A stretch of DNA of 30,433 nt from CAZXFH01 sp964640055 (GTDB lineage: Bacteria > Fidelibacterota > UBA2242 > JAFGTP01): contig CAZXFH010000039.1 in NCBI GenBank assembly GCA_964640055.1, forward strand, positions 1 through 30,433. Reading direction: 5' to 3'. The notes beneath the pieces are model-generated. The model ran no database searches, had not been told where the DNA came from, and worked only from the letters and a program-made list of their open reading frames with translations. Of the stretch, positions 8,188-14,577 are shown piece by piece. How positions within the stretch are numbered: the stretch's first letter is position 1; each line of letters starts with the position of its first letter. Made by a program: the position numbers and the translations under genes.

Positions 8188-8224
8188 AAATAAAAAACCT
8201 TCCGGAATTGCTCCCGGAAGGTTT
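8188..8224 (-). terminator. Strong rho-independent terminator of the perR operon
   Basis: A perfect 11-bp stem, AAACCTTCCGG at 8195-8205 against its complement at 8214-8224, encloses an 8-base loop. Read on the - strand the stem runs directly into TTTTTTATTT (8197 down to 8188). It lies 20 bases past the stop of the last gene of the oxidative-stress operon (8245) and separates that operon from the kinase gene. Confidence 0.9.
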
Positions 8225-8244
8225 AATCTCCGCTGTATGTCTGC

Positions 8245-8505
8245 TTATTTCTGGACTTCCAGGGAGATGATCCTGGCATTAACGCCATCCAGAAGATTCA
8301 ATTTGCGTTCCAGCTCCTTATGCTTGTCCCGGTTGCCAACCAGCTCCAGAATGATCGAACCGACATCGGAACATTCATCCAGGACCCCTTCATGCAGGCC
8401 TAAACGGGTTTTGATGAAGCATCCCCATTCAGTCAGGATTTTCTGAACAACGACAGCTTCTTTTTTACGTTTATTTACAACTATAATTATGAAATCCTTC
8501 AGCAT
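8245..8505 (-). CDS. Small TM1266-like (ACT/NikR-C-fold) putative regulator
   Basis: An 86-residue protein that resembles the TM1266 family, annotated elsewhere as 'putative iron-only hydrogenase system regulator'. Seen are the beta-alpha-beta pattern and the family-like stretch ILTEWGCFIKTRLGLHEG followed by a second half ending GVNARIISLEV. The fold is ferredoxin-like, related to ACT and NikR C-terminal domains, so it may bind a small ligand or metal; no DNA-binding domain is present. I chose the ATG at 8505 because AAAGGG then stands about 8-9 bases upstream; the ATG at 8511 would leave it nearly touching. It is the last gene of the perR-led operon, 33 bases after ferritin and 20 bases before the terminator. 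No hydrogenase genes are in the window, so the family name should not be taken as its function. Confidence 0.65.
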   Translation of the reverse strand: MLKDFIIIVVNKRKKEAVVVQKILTEWGCFIKTRLGLHEGVLDECSDVGSIILELVGNRDKHKELERKLNLLDGVNARIISLEVQK

Positions 8506-8538
8506 AATCATTTCCCTTTCTTTTCGGAGTTAGGATGT

Positions 8539-9039
8539 TTAATCGGAATCTGCTCCCCGGGCTCCGAGTTCCTTATCCAACATATAAAAGGCATGCTTTG
8601 AGTCGCTGATCATCTCCAGCTTGTCCAGGATCTCCTTGACACTGGCTTCCTCTTCCACCTGTTCACTGACGAACCAATGCAGCATGATATGAGTGGCCCG
8701 GTCCTTTTCTGCATCAGCCAGATCCATTAACTTATCAATTGAATCGGTGATAAACTTCTCATGCTCCAGTGATTTCGCAAACATGTCATGCACTGAATCA
8801 AAATCAGTCGCCGGTTTATCGATCTGCTCCAGGACAACTTTGCCGTCTTGTTCCAAAATATAATCATATAGCTTCCGGGCATGGGAGACTTCCTCCTGTG
8901 CCTGAGCAGAAAACCAGTTGGCGATGCCATTGTAACCAAGCTGGTCGGCATAGGCTGACATGGACTGATATAAATAAGCAGAATAGAGTTCTTTGTTAAC
9001 CTGCTCATTCAGGGCGGCTTCCATTTTTTTACTGATCAT
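8539..9039 (-). CDS. ftnA: Ferritin (FtnA type)
   Basis: A 166-residue non-haem ferritin that oxidises Fe(II) and stores iron in a 24-subunit cytoplasmic shell. All ferroxidase-centre residues stand where bacterial FtnA has them: E17, E50, H53, E94, Q127 and E130. Length is normal for the family. A strong AAGGAGG (9049-9055) lies 9 bases before the ATG. It lies in the perR operon between superoxide reductase and the small TM1266-like gene, which fits removal of Fenton-active iron during oxidative stress. No haem-ligand methionine pattern of bacterioferritin is evident, so the FtnA assignment is preferred. Confidence 0.93.
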   Translation of the reverse strand: MISKKMEAALNEQVNKELYSAYLYQSMSAYADQLGYNGIANWFSAQAQEEVSHARKLYDYILEQDGKVVLEQIDKPATDFDSVHDMFAKSLEHEKFITDSIDKLMDLADAEKDRATHIMLHWFVSEQVEEEASVKEILDKLEMISDSKHAFYMLDKELGARGADSD

Positions 9040-9062
9040 CTTATCATACCTCCTTCATTATC

Positions 9063-9437
9063 TTAGCTTTTCCATAAACCGTGGACATTGCAATACTCAC
9101 GCGCTGAAAGACTATTGCCGGTCACGCAAAAAACCGCTTGCGGCTGATCACCCGGCTGCAAAAATTGACGATAGGATTTCCCGTCGGCGATCAGCTCAAT
9201 CCATTCTATATAATGCTTCTCTTCCATGGGGTGATCCTGATTCTGACCGATTCTGACAACGACCTGATCCCCTTTCTGCTGGATAAAGGGCACATGTTTT
9301 TCCTTACTGGATTCTTCAGTTTGCTCCTTCATTAGTTGCATATTTTGTCCACAACAAACTAACTCACCGCCACCCACATGTAAGAGTTCGACGATATTAC
9401 CACAAACATCACATTTAAAAATTTGTTTCTTTTGCAT
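9063..9437 (-). CDS. dfx: Desulfoferrodoxin / superoxide reductase (two-iron type)
   Basis: A 124-residue enzyme that reduces superoxide to peroxide without making O2, in the cytoplasm of anaerobes. The N-terminal desulforedoxin-like site has its four cysteines (C9, C12, C28, C29). The catalytic centre II has the E-K-H motif (E46, K47, H48) with the catalytic lysine, and the remaining ligands H69, H75, C116 and H119. It is therefore a complete class I, two-iron enzyme. AGGAG lies about 8 bases before the ATG. It sits 10 bases after the peroxiredoxin gene, so the peroxide it makes can be handled by products of the same transcript. Rubredoxin from 11978-11817 is the likely electron donor. Confidence 0.95.
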   Translation of the reverse strand: MQKKQIFKCDVCGNIVELLHVGGGELVCCGQNMQLMKEQTEESSKEKHVPFIQQKGDQVVVRIGQNQDHPMEEKHYIEWIELIADGKSYRQFLQPGDQPQAVFCVTGNSLSAREYCNVHGLWKS

Positions 9438-9447
9438 ACTTTTACTC

Positions 9448-10119
9448 CTATTCTAAACTTTTATGACAGAGCCACCAGTCAAAACAATCAAACTCGCCTT
9501 TTTTGGCCTTAGCCAGTCTGTCCTTGGATGCCTCTACGTCAGTAGCCGGCGGAACAATGACGCGATCTTTCACGATTTCATTATTCGGCCAGTTGGCTGG
9601 CATGGCGACTTTGTTTTTATCAGCGATCTGCATGGCTTTGACCACTCTGACAACCTCATCCATGTTCCGGCCCAGTTCCTGCGGATAGTATAAAATAATC
9701 CGTATCTTGCCCTTGTCGTCAACTACAAAAACGGCCCGGACAGTATTGGTTCCTTTCCCGGGGTGGATCAATCCCAATTTTTCAGCAACCATACCCGTAT
9801 CAGCAATAATGGGAAATTCTATTTCCACATCCAGATTACTTTTGATCCATTCTTCCCATTTGATATGAGCGAATACCTGATCCACGCTCAGACCAATCAG
9901 CTCACAGTTCAGTTCCTTGAATTGGCCATATCGCTTCTGAAAGGCCACGAATTCAGTCGTACATACCGGTGTAAAATCCGCCGGGTGACTAAATAATACA
10001 AACCATTTACCGGAGAATGCTTTAGGAAGGTCAAGTGTTCCACGTGTCGTTTGAACTTTCATTTCCGGAAAATTGTCACCCAGTAAGGGCATACTTTTCT
10101 TTTCGGTCGATTCCTCCAT
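9448..10119 (-). CDS. Peroxiredoxin of the archaeal/Prx6-type
   Basis: A 223-residue thiol peroxidase reducing H2O2 and alkyl peroxides. The peroxidatic site is FTPVCTTE with C53. The long C-terminal arm of the Prx6-like archaeal group is present, with the closing DCFDWWLC motif (C212, C218), so it probably works as a 2-Cys enzyme. The 'HPADFTPVCTTE' and 'NTVRAVFVVD' blocks are family-typical. AAGGAG lies about 9 bases before the ATG. It is the sixth enzyme gene in the perR-led operon, between a ferritin-like gene and superoxide reductase. The reductant is unknown; no thioredoxin reductase or AhpF is in the window. Confidence 0.92.
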   Translation of the reverse strand: MEESTEKKSMPLLGDNFPEMKVQTTRGTLDLPKAFSGKWFVLFSHPADFTPVCTTEFVAFQKRYGQFKELNCELIGLSVDQVFAHIKWEEWIKSNLDVEIEFPIIADTGMVAEKLGLIHPGKGTNTVRAVFVVDDKGKIRIILYYPQELGRNMDEVVRVVKAMQIADKNKVAMPANWPNNEIVKDRVIVPPATDVEASKDRLAKAKKGEFDCFDWWLCHKSLE

Positions 10120-10145
10120 AGTATTTTCTCCTTATGAATGTTTAA

Positions 10146-10616
10146 TTAGCTTTCTCTTTTCAACTTAGACAAACGCACCACATGCTTGCGTTCCTCATCT
10201 AAAATCTTATCAATCTTATTACGCTGACTCTCCGGTACCAACCTTTTCATTTCCTGATAATAAAGAATTGTGTCCAATTCCTTCTCAATTCCATACTCCA
10301 GAGCTGCTTTGCGGTCTTCAATACCGGCGATATCCTCTTCTAACTTTTCCAATGAAAAAATCAGGTTGTCCGCATAGGCTTTTAAATAATCAAAATATTC
10401 ACCGGGATAACTTTCTTTTGGTTCATAATCCTCAATCGACTCTAACATTGTACTGAAAATCCGCTTGTGTTTAACCTCTTCATCGGCTAAATATTTAAAC
10501 AGATCCCCCAATTGCGGATCATCCAATTTCTCCCGGGTCTGGCGATAAAATTTTTCACCATTCTCCTCGATTTTGACTGCAAATTGAAAAATTTCACTGG
10601 CCTTGAAAGTTGCCAT
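10146..10616 (-). CDS. Rubrerythrin/ferritin-like di-iron protein without rubredoxin domain
   Basis: A 156-residue four-helix protein of the ferritin-like superfamily. Its di-iron motifs are EENGEKFY (17-24), DEEVKH (45-50), EKEL (111-114) and DEERKH (140-145), which provide the Glu and His ligands expected for a di-iron peroxidase or iron-binding site. It is shorter than classical rubrerythrin because the C-terminal rubredoxin domain is missing. Electrons may come from the separate rubredoxin two genes upstream. AGGAG lies about 8 bases before the ATG, and the gene follows the flavodiiron gene by 9 bases. Peroxide reduction is the likely role, by family and context. Confidence 0.82.
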   Translation of the reverse strand: MATFKASEIFQFAVKIEENGEKFYRQTREKLDDPQLGDLFKYLADEEVKHKRIFSTMLESIEDYEPKESYPGEYFDYLKAYADNLIFSLEKLEEDIAGIEDRKAALEYGIEKELDTILYYQEMKRLVPESQRNKIDKILDEERKHVVRLSKLKRES

Positions 10617-10625
10617 ATTACACTC

Positions 10626-11807
10626 CTATTTTTTTAAGTCTTGATGTTTTTCTGCAATTTTGGCTGCTAATTCATCCAGTTTCTGGAAATCCACATCCCG
10701 CGGATCTCCTTTGATCAGTACCGTTGGCAGTAAATCAACTTTTAACTTACCTAACAGCGCTTGCAATTGTTCTTCTGTCTTACCACCCCAACCATAGGAT
10801 CCGATAATCGCTGCGAATCGTGTTTTGGGACGCAGGATATTGGCCAAATAAGCAGCATAGACCATGGCTGGATGCGGACCGGCCAGAACTGTCGGTGTCG
10901 CCAAGACAACCGTGGCTGCATCGACCAGCGAAATCGCCAATTCCCCCAAATCCGTGACGGTCAAATTAAAGGGTTTCACAACGATGTCTCGTTCGGTTAG
11001 GGCATCAATCAGATGGTCAACCATGTGCTGCGTACTGCCATGCATGGAAACATAGGGCAGGATAACCTCATTCTTGACTGCATCGGAGATCCAGTCGCGA
11101 TAGGCATCCATGATCAAAGCTGGATGATCATACACCGGCCCATGACTGGGAGCGATTATCTTGATCTCATAATCTGCTAACTTCTGCATGTTCTTACGGA
11201 TCGGAATCCGGAAAGGCATCATGATCTCAGCATAGTAACGTTTGGCTGACTCGTAAACCTTGGCTTCATCCTGCACAAATAACTCGCTGGTCGCATAATG
11301 AGAACCGAAAAAATCACAGGAAAATAGGATTTGGTCTTCCTGTAAATAAGTACTCATGGTTTCCGGCCAATGCACCCAGGGCGTCATCAGGAATTGCAAT
11401 GTCCGGTTTCCCAGCGAAAGAGTTTCCTCATCCTGGACGACTTTGAACTTTTCGGCCGGAAGGTGTAACAGGTCCATGAGCATATTCCGGCATTTCTCAT
11501 TGGTGACGATAACCGCCTGGGGAAATAATTCCAAAATGGCGGGAATCGTTCCAGAATGGTCCTGTTCGGCATGGTTCGCGATCACATAGTCTAGCTGATC
11601 AAGATTGATTTTTCTGAGGTTATTGATCAATCCCTTACCTTTGTCCGGATCCACGGTATCGATCAGCGCATTTTTTTGGCTGCCCTTGATCAGATAAGCA
11701 TTGTAGGTCGTTCCGTCAGGCAGCGGGATCAACTCGTCAAAGAGTCTGCGATCCCAGTGTCGGGCACCCACAAAATAAATGTCTTTCTTAAGTTTTTGCA
11801 CTGCCAT
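10626..11807 (-). CDS. fprA: Flavodiiron protein (FprA, A-type flavoprotein)
   Basis: A 393-residue O2 (or NO) reductase with a metallo-beta-lactamase-like di-iron domain (about 1-245) and a flavodoxin domain (about 250-390). Di-iron ligands are visible as H79, E81, D83 in the HAEQDH motif, H146 in WVHWPETM, D165 in the CDFFG strand and H222 in SHGP. The FMN phosphate loop starts SMHGSTQ (254-260), with His where many homologues have Tyr. It starts 9 bases after the rubredoxin stop, whose product is the expected electron donor. Together with rubredoxin and the flavin reductase upstream it reconstructs the NADH to flavin reductase to rubredoxin to FprA chain known from Moorella. Selectivity for O2 over NO is not visible from sequence. 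Confidence 0.94.
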   Translation of the reverse strand: MAVQKLKKDIYFVGARHWDRRLFDELIPLPDGTTYNAYLIKGSQKNALIDTVDPDKGKGLINNLRKINLDQLDYVIANHAEQDHSGTIPAILELFPQAVIVTNEKCRNMLMDLLHLPAEKFKVVQDEETLSLGNRTLQFLMTPWVHWPETMSTYLQEDQILFSCDFFGSHYATSELFVQDEAKVYESAKRYYAEIMMPFRIPIRKNMQKLADYEIKIIAPSHGPVYDHPALIMDAYRDWISDAVKNEVILPYVSMHGSTQHMVDHLIDALTERDIVVKPFNLTVTDLGELAISLVDAATVVLATPTVLAGPHPAMVYAAYLANILRPKTRFAAIIGSYGWGGKTEEQLQALLGKLKVDLLPTVLIKGDPRDVDFQKLDELAAKIAEKHQDLKK

Positions 11808-11816
11808 TGTTCAACT

Positions 11817-11978
11817 CTATCCTACCGGTTTAAACTCGTCTTTACCGGCACCACATTCGGGACAGACCCAATCATCCGGCAGGTCTCCAAAAGCGGTTCC
11901 CGGTTCGATACCACTATCCGGATCTCCCTGTTCAGAATCATAGATATAACCGCAGACTACACATTCATACTTTTTCAT
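11817..11978 (-). CDS. rub: Rubredoxin
   Basis: A 53-residue one-iron electron carrier. The two Cys knuckles are CVVCG (C6, C9) and CPECG (C39, C42), with the expected GYIYD and PDDWVCP surroundings. It starts with an ATG at 11978 that overlaps the flavin reductase stop in an ATGA arrangement, with AGGAGG just upstream. It ends 9 bases before fprA. It should pass electrons from the flavin reductase to the flavodiiron protein, and possibly to superoxide reductase and the rubrerythrin-like protein. Confidence 0.95.
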   Translation of the reverse strand: MKKYECVVCGYIYDSEQGDPDSGIEPGTAFGDLPDDWVCPECGAGKDEFKPVG

Positions 11979-12523
11979 AACTTCCTCCTTCGTAATATTC
12001 TTTTTGCTTTTTTACTGTCCTTTTTAAGGTAGGATGTAGCGGCTGGCGGCACTTCGCCCCCCAGCTCATCCCGGTAATAATTATAGGTCAGAGGCTGTCC
12101 CGACTTTAGCTGTTCGGCATTCAGTACCTCCCCGATAAAAATAGTGTATTGCTGATCCTGAAAGGTACGGATGACCTGACAGACCAGGTAAGCGATCGTA
12201 TTTTGAGTAAGCACGGGAATATCATCTTTGTCCCGAATGTATCTAAACTGATCATATTTGTCAATATCGCGTCCCGACTGAATACCGAAACGTTCCAGTA
12301 AGGACAGCGGGGTATTCTTTTCCAGAATAGAAACACTGAACTGCCCGCTCTCCTGAATAAACCGATGGGTCAGATTGTTTTTATTGATGCCCAGGGCAAT
12401 TGTCAGCGGATCTGCGGTAATCTGTATGAGGGCATTGGCCACCAAGCCGTTGATCCGCTGGTCGTGTTCCGCGGTTACAATGTAGAGTCCTTCACCGATA
12501 TTATGCAGGGCTTGTAAATTCAT
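11975..12523 (-). CDS. Flavin reductase-like FMN protein, probable NAD(P)H:rubredoxin reductase
   Basis: A 182-residue split-barrel FMN-binding protein of the flavin-reductase family. Visible hallmarks are GLYIVTAEHDQRINGLVANAL near the N terminus, the LGINKNNLTH strand-turn and the C-terminal YYRDELGGEVPP block that marks the flavoredoxin/Hrb subgroup. The tail (about 165-182) is strongly basic. It overlaps the rubredoxin gene by four bases (ATGA). Moorella Hrb is the same two domains fused in one chain and feeds FprA, so this looks like the split form of that enzyme. No good ribosome binding site is visible before the ATG at 12523, which lies 20 bases after the upstream gene; coupling may help. 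Confidence 0.8.
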   Translation of the reverse strand: MNLQALHNIGEGLYIVTAEHDQRINGLVANALIQITADPLTIALGINKNNLTHRFIQESGQFSVSILEKNTPLSLLERFGIQSGRDIDKYDQFRYIRDKDDIPVLTQNTIAYLVCQVIRTFQDQQYTIFIGEVLNAEQLKSGQPLTYNYYRDELGGEVPPAATSYLKKDSKKAKRILRRRKL

Positions 12524-12543
12524 CGGATGTTTCGTTATTTTTT

Positions 12544-12750
12544 TTATTCTTCATTATCCGAGACATGGTATCCGGTCTCTTCAATCAGCCTGACCAGCTC
12601 CTGACGCGAGGTCTGACTCTCGACGCTTACTGTTTTATCCGGCAGCGATACTTTCACTGCCTTGGTGGCCGCATCTTTGTTCAGGGCCCGTGCAATGGTC
12701 ATTTGGCAGTGTTGACAGGACATATCGGGCACATTGAAATTATACTGCAT
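12544..12750 (-). CDS. Heavy-metal-associated (HMA) domain protein, copper-chaperone-like
   Basis: A 68-residue CopZ-like protein with a beta-alpha-beta-beta-alpha-beta fold and the metal motif DMSCQHC (Cys 12 and 15). It probably binds Cu(I) or another soft metal in the cytoplasm. I use the ATG at 12750 rather than a TTG two codons earlier, because AGGA stands 6 bases before that ATG. No copper ATPase or CsoR is nearby. In this operon it may protect Fe-S proteins from copper, but that is inference. Confidence 0.85.
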   Translation of the reverse strand: MQYNFNVPDMSCQHCQMTIARALNKDAATKAVKVSLPDKTVSVESQTSRQELVRLIEETGYHVSDNEE

Positions 12751-12830
12751 CTTCAATCCTAATTATATTTTAGCTTAAATATTTTTTCTGTTAAACACAA
12801 TGATTTTCACAAGTTTAATTCAGGGCTTAC

Positions 12831-13052
12831 TCATACCTGGACAACTGATTTAACTTCCGGTATTTCCTTTTTCAAATGACGTTCAATACCCATTTTGAGC
12901 GTCATGGTGCTCATAGGGCAACCGCCACAGGCTCCGGTTAATTTCACCTTGACCACACCGTCATCGGTAACCTCTACCAGTTCCACATCACCGCCGTCCG
13001 CCTGTAAGCCTGGTCGGACCTGATCCAATGCTTTCTGAATCTTTGCTTTCAT
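12831..13052 (-). CDS. nfuA: NifU C-terminal-domain (Nfu) iron-sulfur carrier
   Basis: A 73-residue Nfu-type protein with the conserved CGGCP motif (C42, C45), which binds a transient [4Fe-4S] cluster between two subunits and delivers it to apoproteins. Only the Nfu domain is present, as in many small bacterial Nfu proteins. The ATG overlaps the perR stop by one base (TAATG) and has AAAGGAG upstream, so translation is coupled to perR. Fe-S repair is a sensible partner for the oxygen-defence enzymes that follow, and for the SufCB genes transcribed divergently. Confidence 0.9.
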   Translation of the reverse strand: MKAKIQKALDQVRPGLQADGGDVELVEVTDDGVVKVKLTGACGGCPMSTMTLKMGIERHLKKEIPEVKSVVQV

Positions 13053-13501
13053 TATTTTGATTCTCCTTTGTTATGTTTTTGTTTTTGCAAACAATTCTTA
13101 CAAATCCCTTTAAAATAGGCCTGGGTTTCATCAATTTTATGCCCCTGAACAAAATCGACTTGCCCCTGCTCATAGGGACAATTTAAAGTGACATCAATAA
13201 TTTTGCCGCATTTTTTACACATAAAGTGATGATGGCCGTCTTCCTTTATATCGTATCTGATCTCATGGCCGGTAATCGTGAGTTCTGTCACCAGATCATG
13301 CTGAACAAAAAGTTTTAGTGTATTGTATACCGTGGTTTTCGAAATAGTAGGAATGCGCCTCACCATTGCGGCATATATCATGTCCACAGTCGGATGGTTA
13401 CGATTCTGCTCCAGATATTCCATAACGCGCAGGCGCTGATAGGTCGGCTTGATCCGTTTATTCTGTAATTTGTTTTTAATATAGTTCATTTTTATAATCA
13501 T
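13052..13501 (-). CDS. perR: PerR-type peroxide-sensing repressor (Fur family)
   Basis: A 149-residue Fur-family regulator with an N-terminal winged helix (recognition region PTISKTTVYNTL, 51-62) and a C-terminal dimer domain. The structural zinc site has all four Cys (C95, C98, C134, C137). The regulatory metal ligands line up with Bacillus PerR at an offset of one: H36, D84, H90, H92 and D103. The aspartate at 103 is the residue typical of peroxide sensors, where Fur proteins usually have Glu. It heads an eleven-gene defence operon and has a promoter and PerR-box-like operator over its own start, so autoregulation is likely. The start may be the ATG at 13501 or the one at 13489 (residue 5). 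The second leaves room for a short leader and is compatible with the predicted transcription start. Confidence 0.9.
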   Translation of the reverse strand: MIIKMNYIKNKLQNKRIKPTYQRLRVMEYLEQNRNHPTVDMIYAAMVRRIPTISKTTVYNTLKLFVQHDLVTELTITGHEIRYDIKEDGHHHFMCKKCGKIIDVTLNCPYEQGQVDFVQGHKIDETQAYFKGICKNCLQKQKHNKGESK

Positions 13502-13506
13502 TCCAA
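13492..13506. promoter_or_regulatory. PerR-box-like operator at the perR start
   Basis: TTATAATCATTCCAA matches the Bacillus PerR box TTATAATnATTATAA at 12 of 14 defined positions. It covers the predicted transcription start of perR and reaches to the first start codon. This placement would allow PerR to repress its own operon until peroxide inactivates it. Confidence 0.55.
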
Positions 13507-13507
13507 T

Positions 13508-13539
13508 TGTAAATTAATTACACTTCAGCAAAAAGTCAA
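13508..13539 (-). promoter_or_regulatory. perR operon promoter with overlapping palindrome
   Basis: Read on the - strand, a TTGACT -35 (13534-13539) and a TAATTT -10 (13511-13516) are separated by 17 bases. A near-perfect 7-1-7 palindrome TGTAAATTAATTACA (13508-13522) covers the -10. Transcription should start near 13504, so the message would be leaderless for the ATG at 13501 or have a leader of about 15 bases for the ATG at 13489. Confidence 0.55.
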
Positions 13540-13815
13540 GCGCTAATCGCTGCACTTATCAATATAATTTGCTTTCACCCTCCAACACACTCTTAAATAG
13601 CTCGCAATGTAAAGTAATCCAATTCATTTTTTTAACAGCAGATAAATTGGATGTCCCGTTTACTATACAACACTTCCCCATTTCCAAAACCCGATCCCAA
13701 GATCCAAATTTAATTCATTTTATAAAAATCTGAATATGTGTAACTTTGTTTGCTGAGAGCCATCAAATCTGAGGTTGCTTATTGAATAGCAAAAATTAAT
13801 TATGGAGTATATACC
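13540..13815. other. Intergenic region between divergent perR and suf operons
   Basis: About 275 bases with no gene. It must carry the suf promoter, but I see no convincing -35/-10 pair for it. A small inverted repeat, TTGCT at 13775-13779 against AGCAA at 13788-13792, lies about 25 bases before the sufC start and could be a regulator site. The sufC ribosome binding site is GGAG at about 13804-13807. Confidence 0.5.
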
Positions 13816-14577
13816 ATGTTAAGCATTAGCGATCTGGCCATTTCGGTAAACGGTCAACAGATTTTAAAAAAGATCGATTTACATATTGATACCGGTGAGA
13901 CTTTGGTATTATTCGGACCCAACGGGAGTGGTAAAACCACTTTACTGATGGCGCTGATGGGTTTTGAAAAGTACAAAATCGACCGGGGTGAGATCCGCTT
14001 AAAAGACCAGGACATCACCCATCTGCCGACTTGGGAACGGGTAAAACTGGGACTGGGAATGATGTTTCAGCGTCCACCTACTGTTAAAGGCGTAGATGTA
14101 CGTACCCTGGCACAGCTGGCTGGTGCATCCGATAAGAATATTGAACAACTCAGTCAACGGCTGAATTCTACCGGATTATTAGACCGTTCGGTCAATGAGG
14201 GCTTCTCCGGAGGAGAGATCAAGCGGTCGGAATTACTCCAGTTAGCCGCCCAACAACCCGATTTGCTATTACTGGATGAACCGGAATCCGGTGTGGATGT
14301 GGAAAGTATTGGTATGATCGGCGCAGCTGTAAACGATCTGCTGCATGAAAATGTCATCGGCGAGAATCAGCATCTCACTGAGAAAGAGCGGCATAAACAG
14401 CGGCGCCGCTCTGGTCTTATTATTACTCACACCGGTTATATTCTGGATTATATCAGTGCGGACCGTGGTATTGTATTTTTAGACGGACATGTGGTTTGTG
14501 AGGATCATCCCCTGGAAATATTGAAGACGATCCGTAAAAAAGGATTTGAGGAGTGTAAAAAATGCGACAAAAGATAG
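13816..14577 (+). CDS. sufC: SufC-type ABC ATPase of Fe-S assembly
   Basis: A 253-residue soluble ABC ATPase that works with the SufB scaffold in Fe-S cluster assembly. All ATPase motifs are intact: Walker A GPNGSGKTT (34-42), Q-loop Q85, signature SGGE (131-134), Walker B with DEPESGVD (154-161) and the switch His in THTG (H205). The insertion at about 178-199, rich in charged residues, is typical of the archaeal and anaerobe SufC branch (SmsC) rather than the E. coli one. GGAG lies about 8 bases before the ATG. The gene overlaps sufB by 16 bases. No sufS, sufU, sufE or sufD follows, so this is the minimal two-gene form. Confidence 0.94.
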   Translation: MLSISDLAISVNGQQILKKIDLHIDTGETLVLFGPNGSGKTTLLMALMGFEKYKIDRGEIRLKDQDITHLPTWERVKLGLGMMFQRPPTVKGVDVRTLAQLAGASDKNIEQLSQRLNSTGLLDRSVNEGFSGGEIKRSELLQLAAQQPDLLLLDEPESGVDVESIGMIGAAVNDLLHENVIGENQHLTEKERHKQRRRSGLIITHTGYILDYISADRGIVFLDGHVVCEDHPLEILKTIRKKGFEECKKCDKR

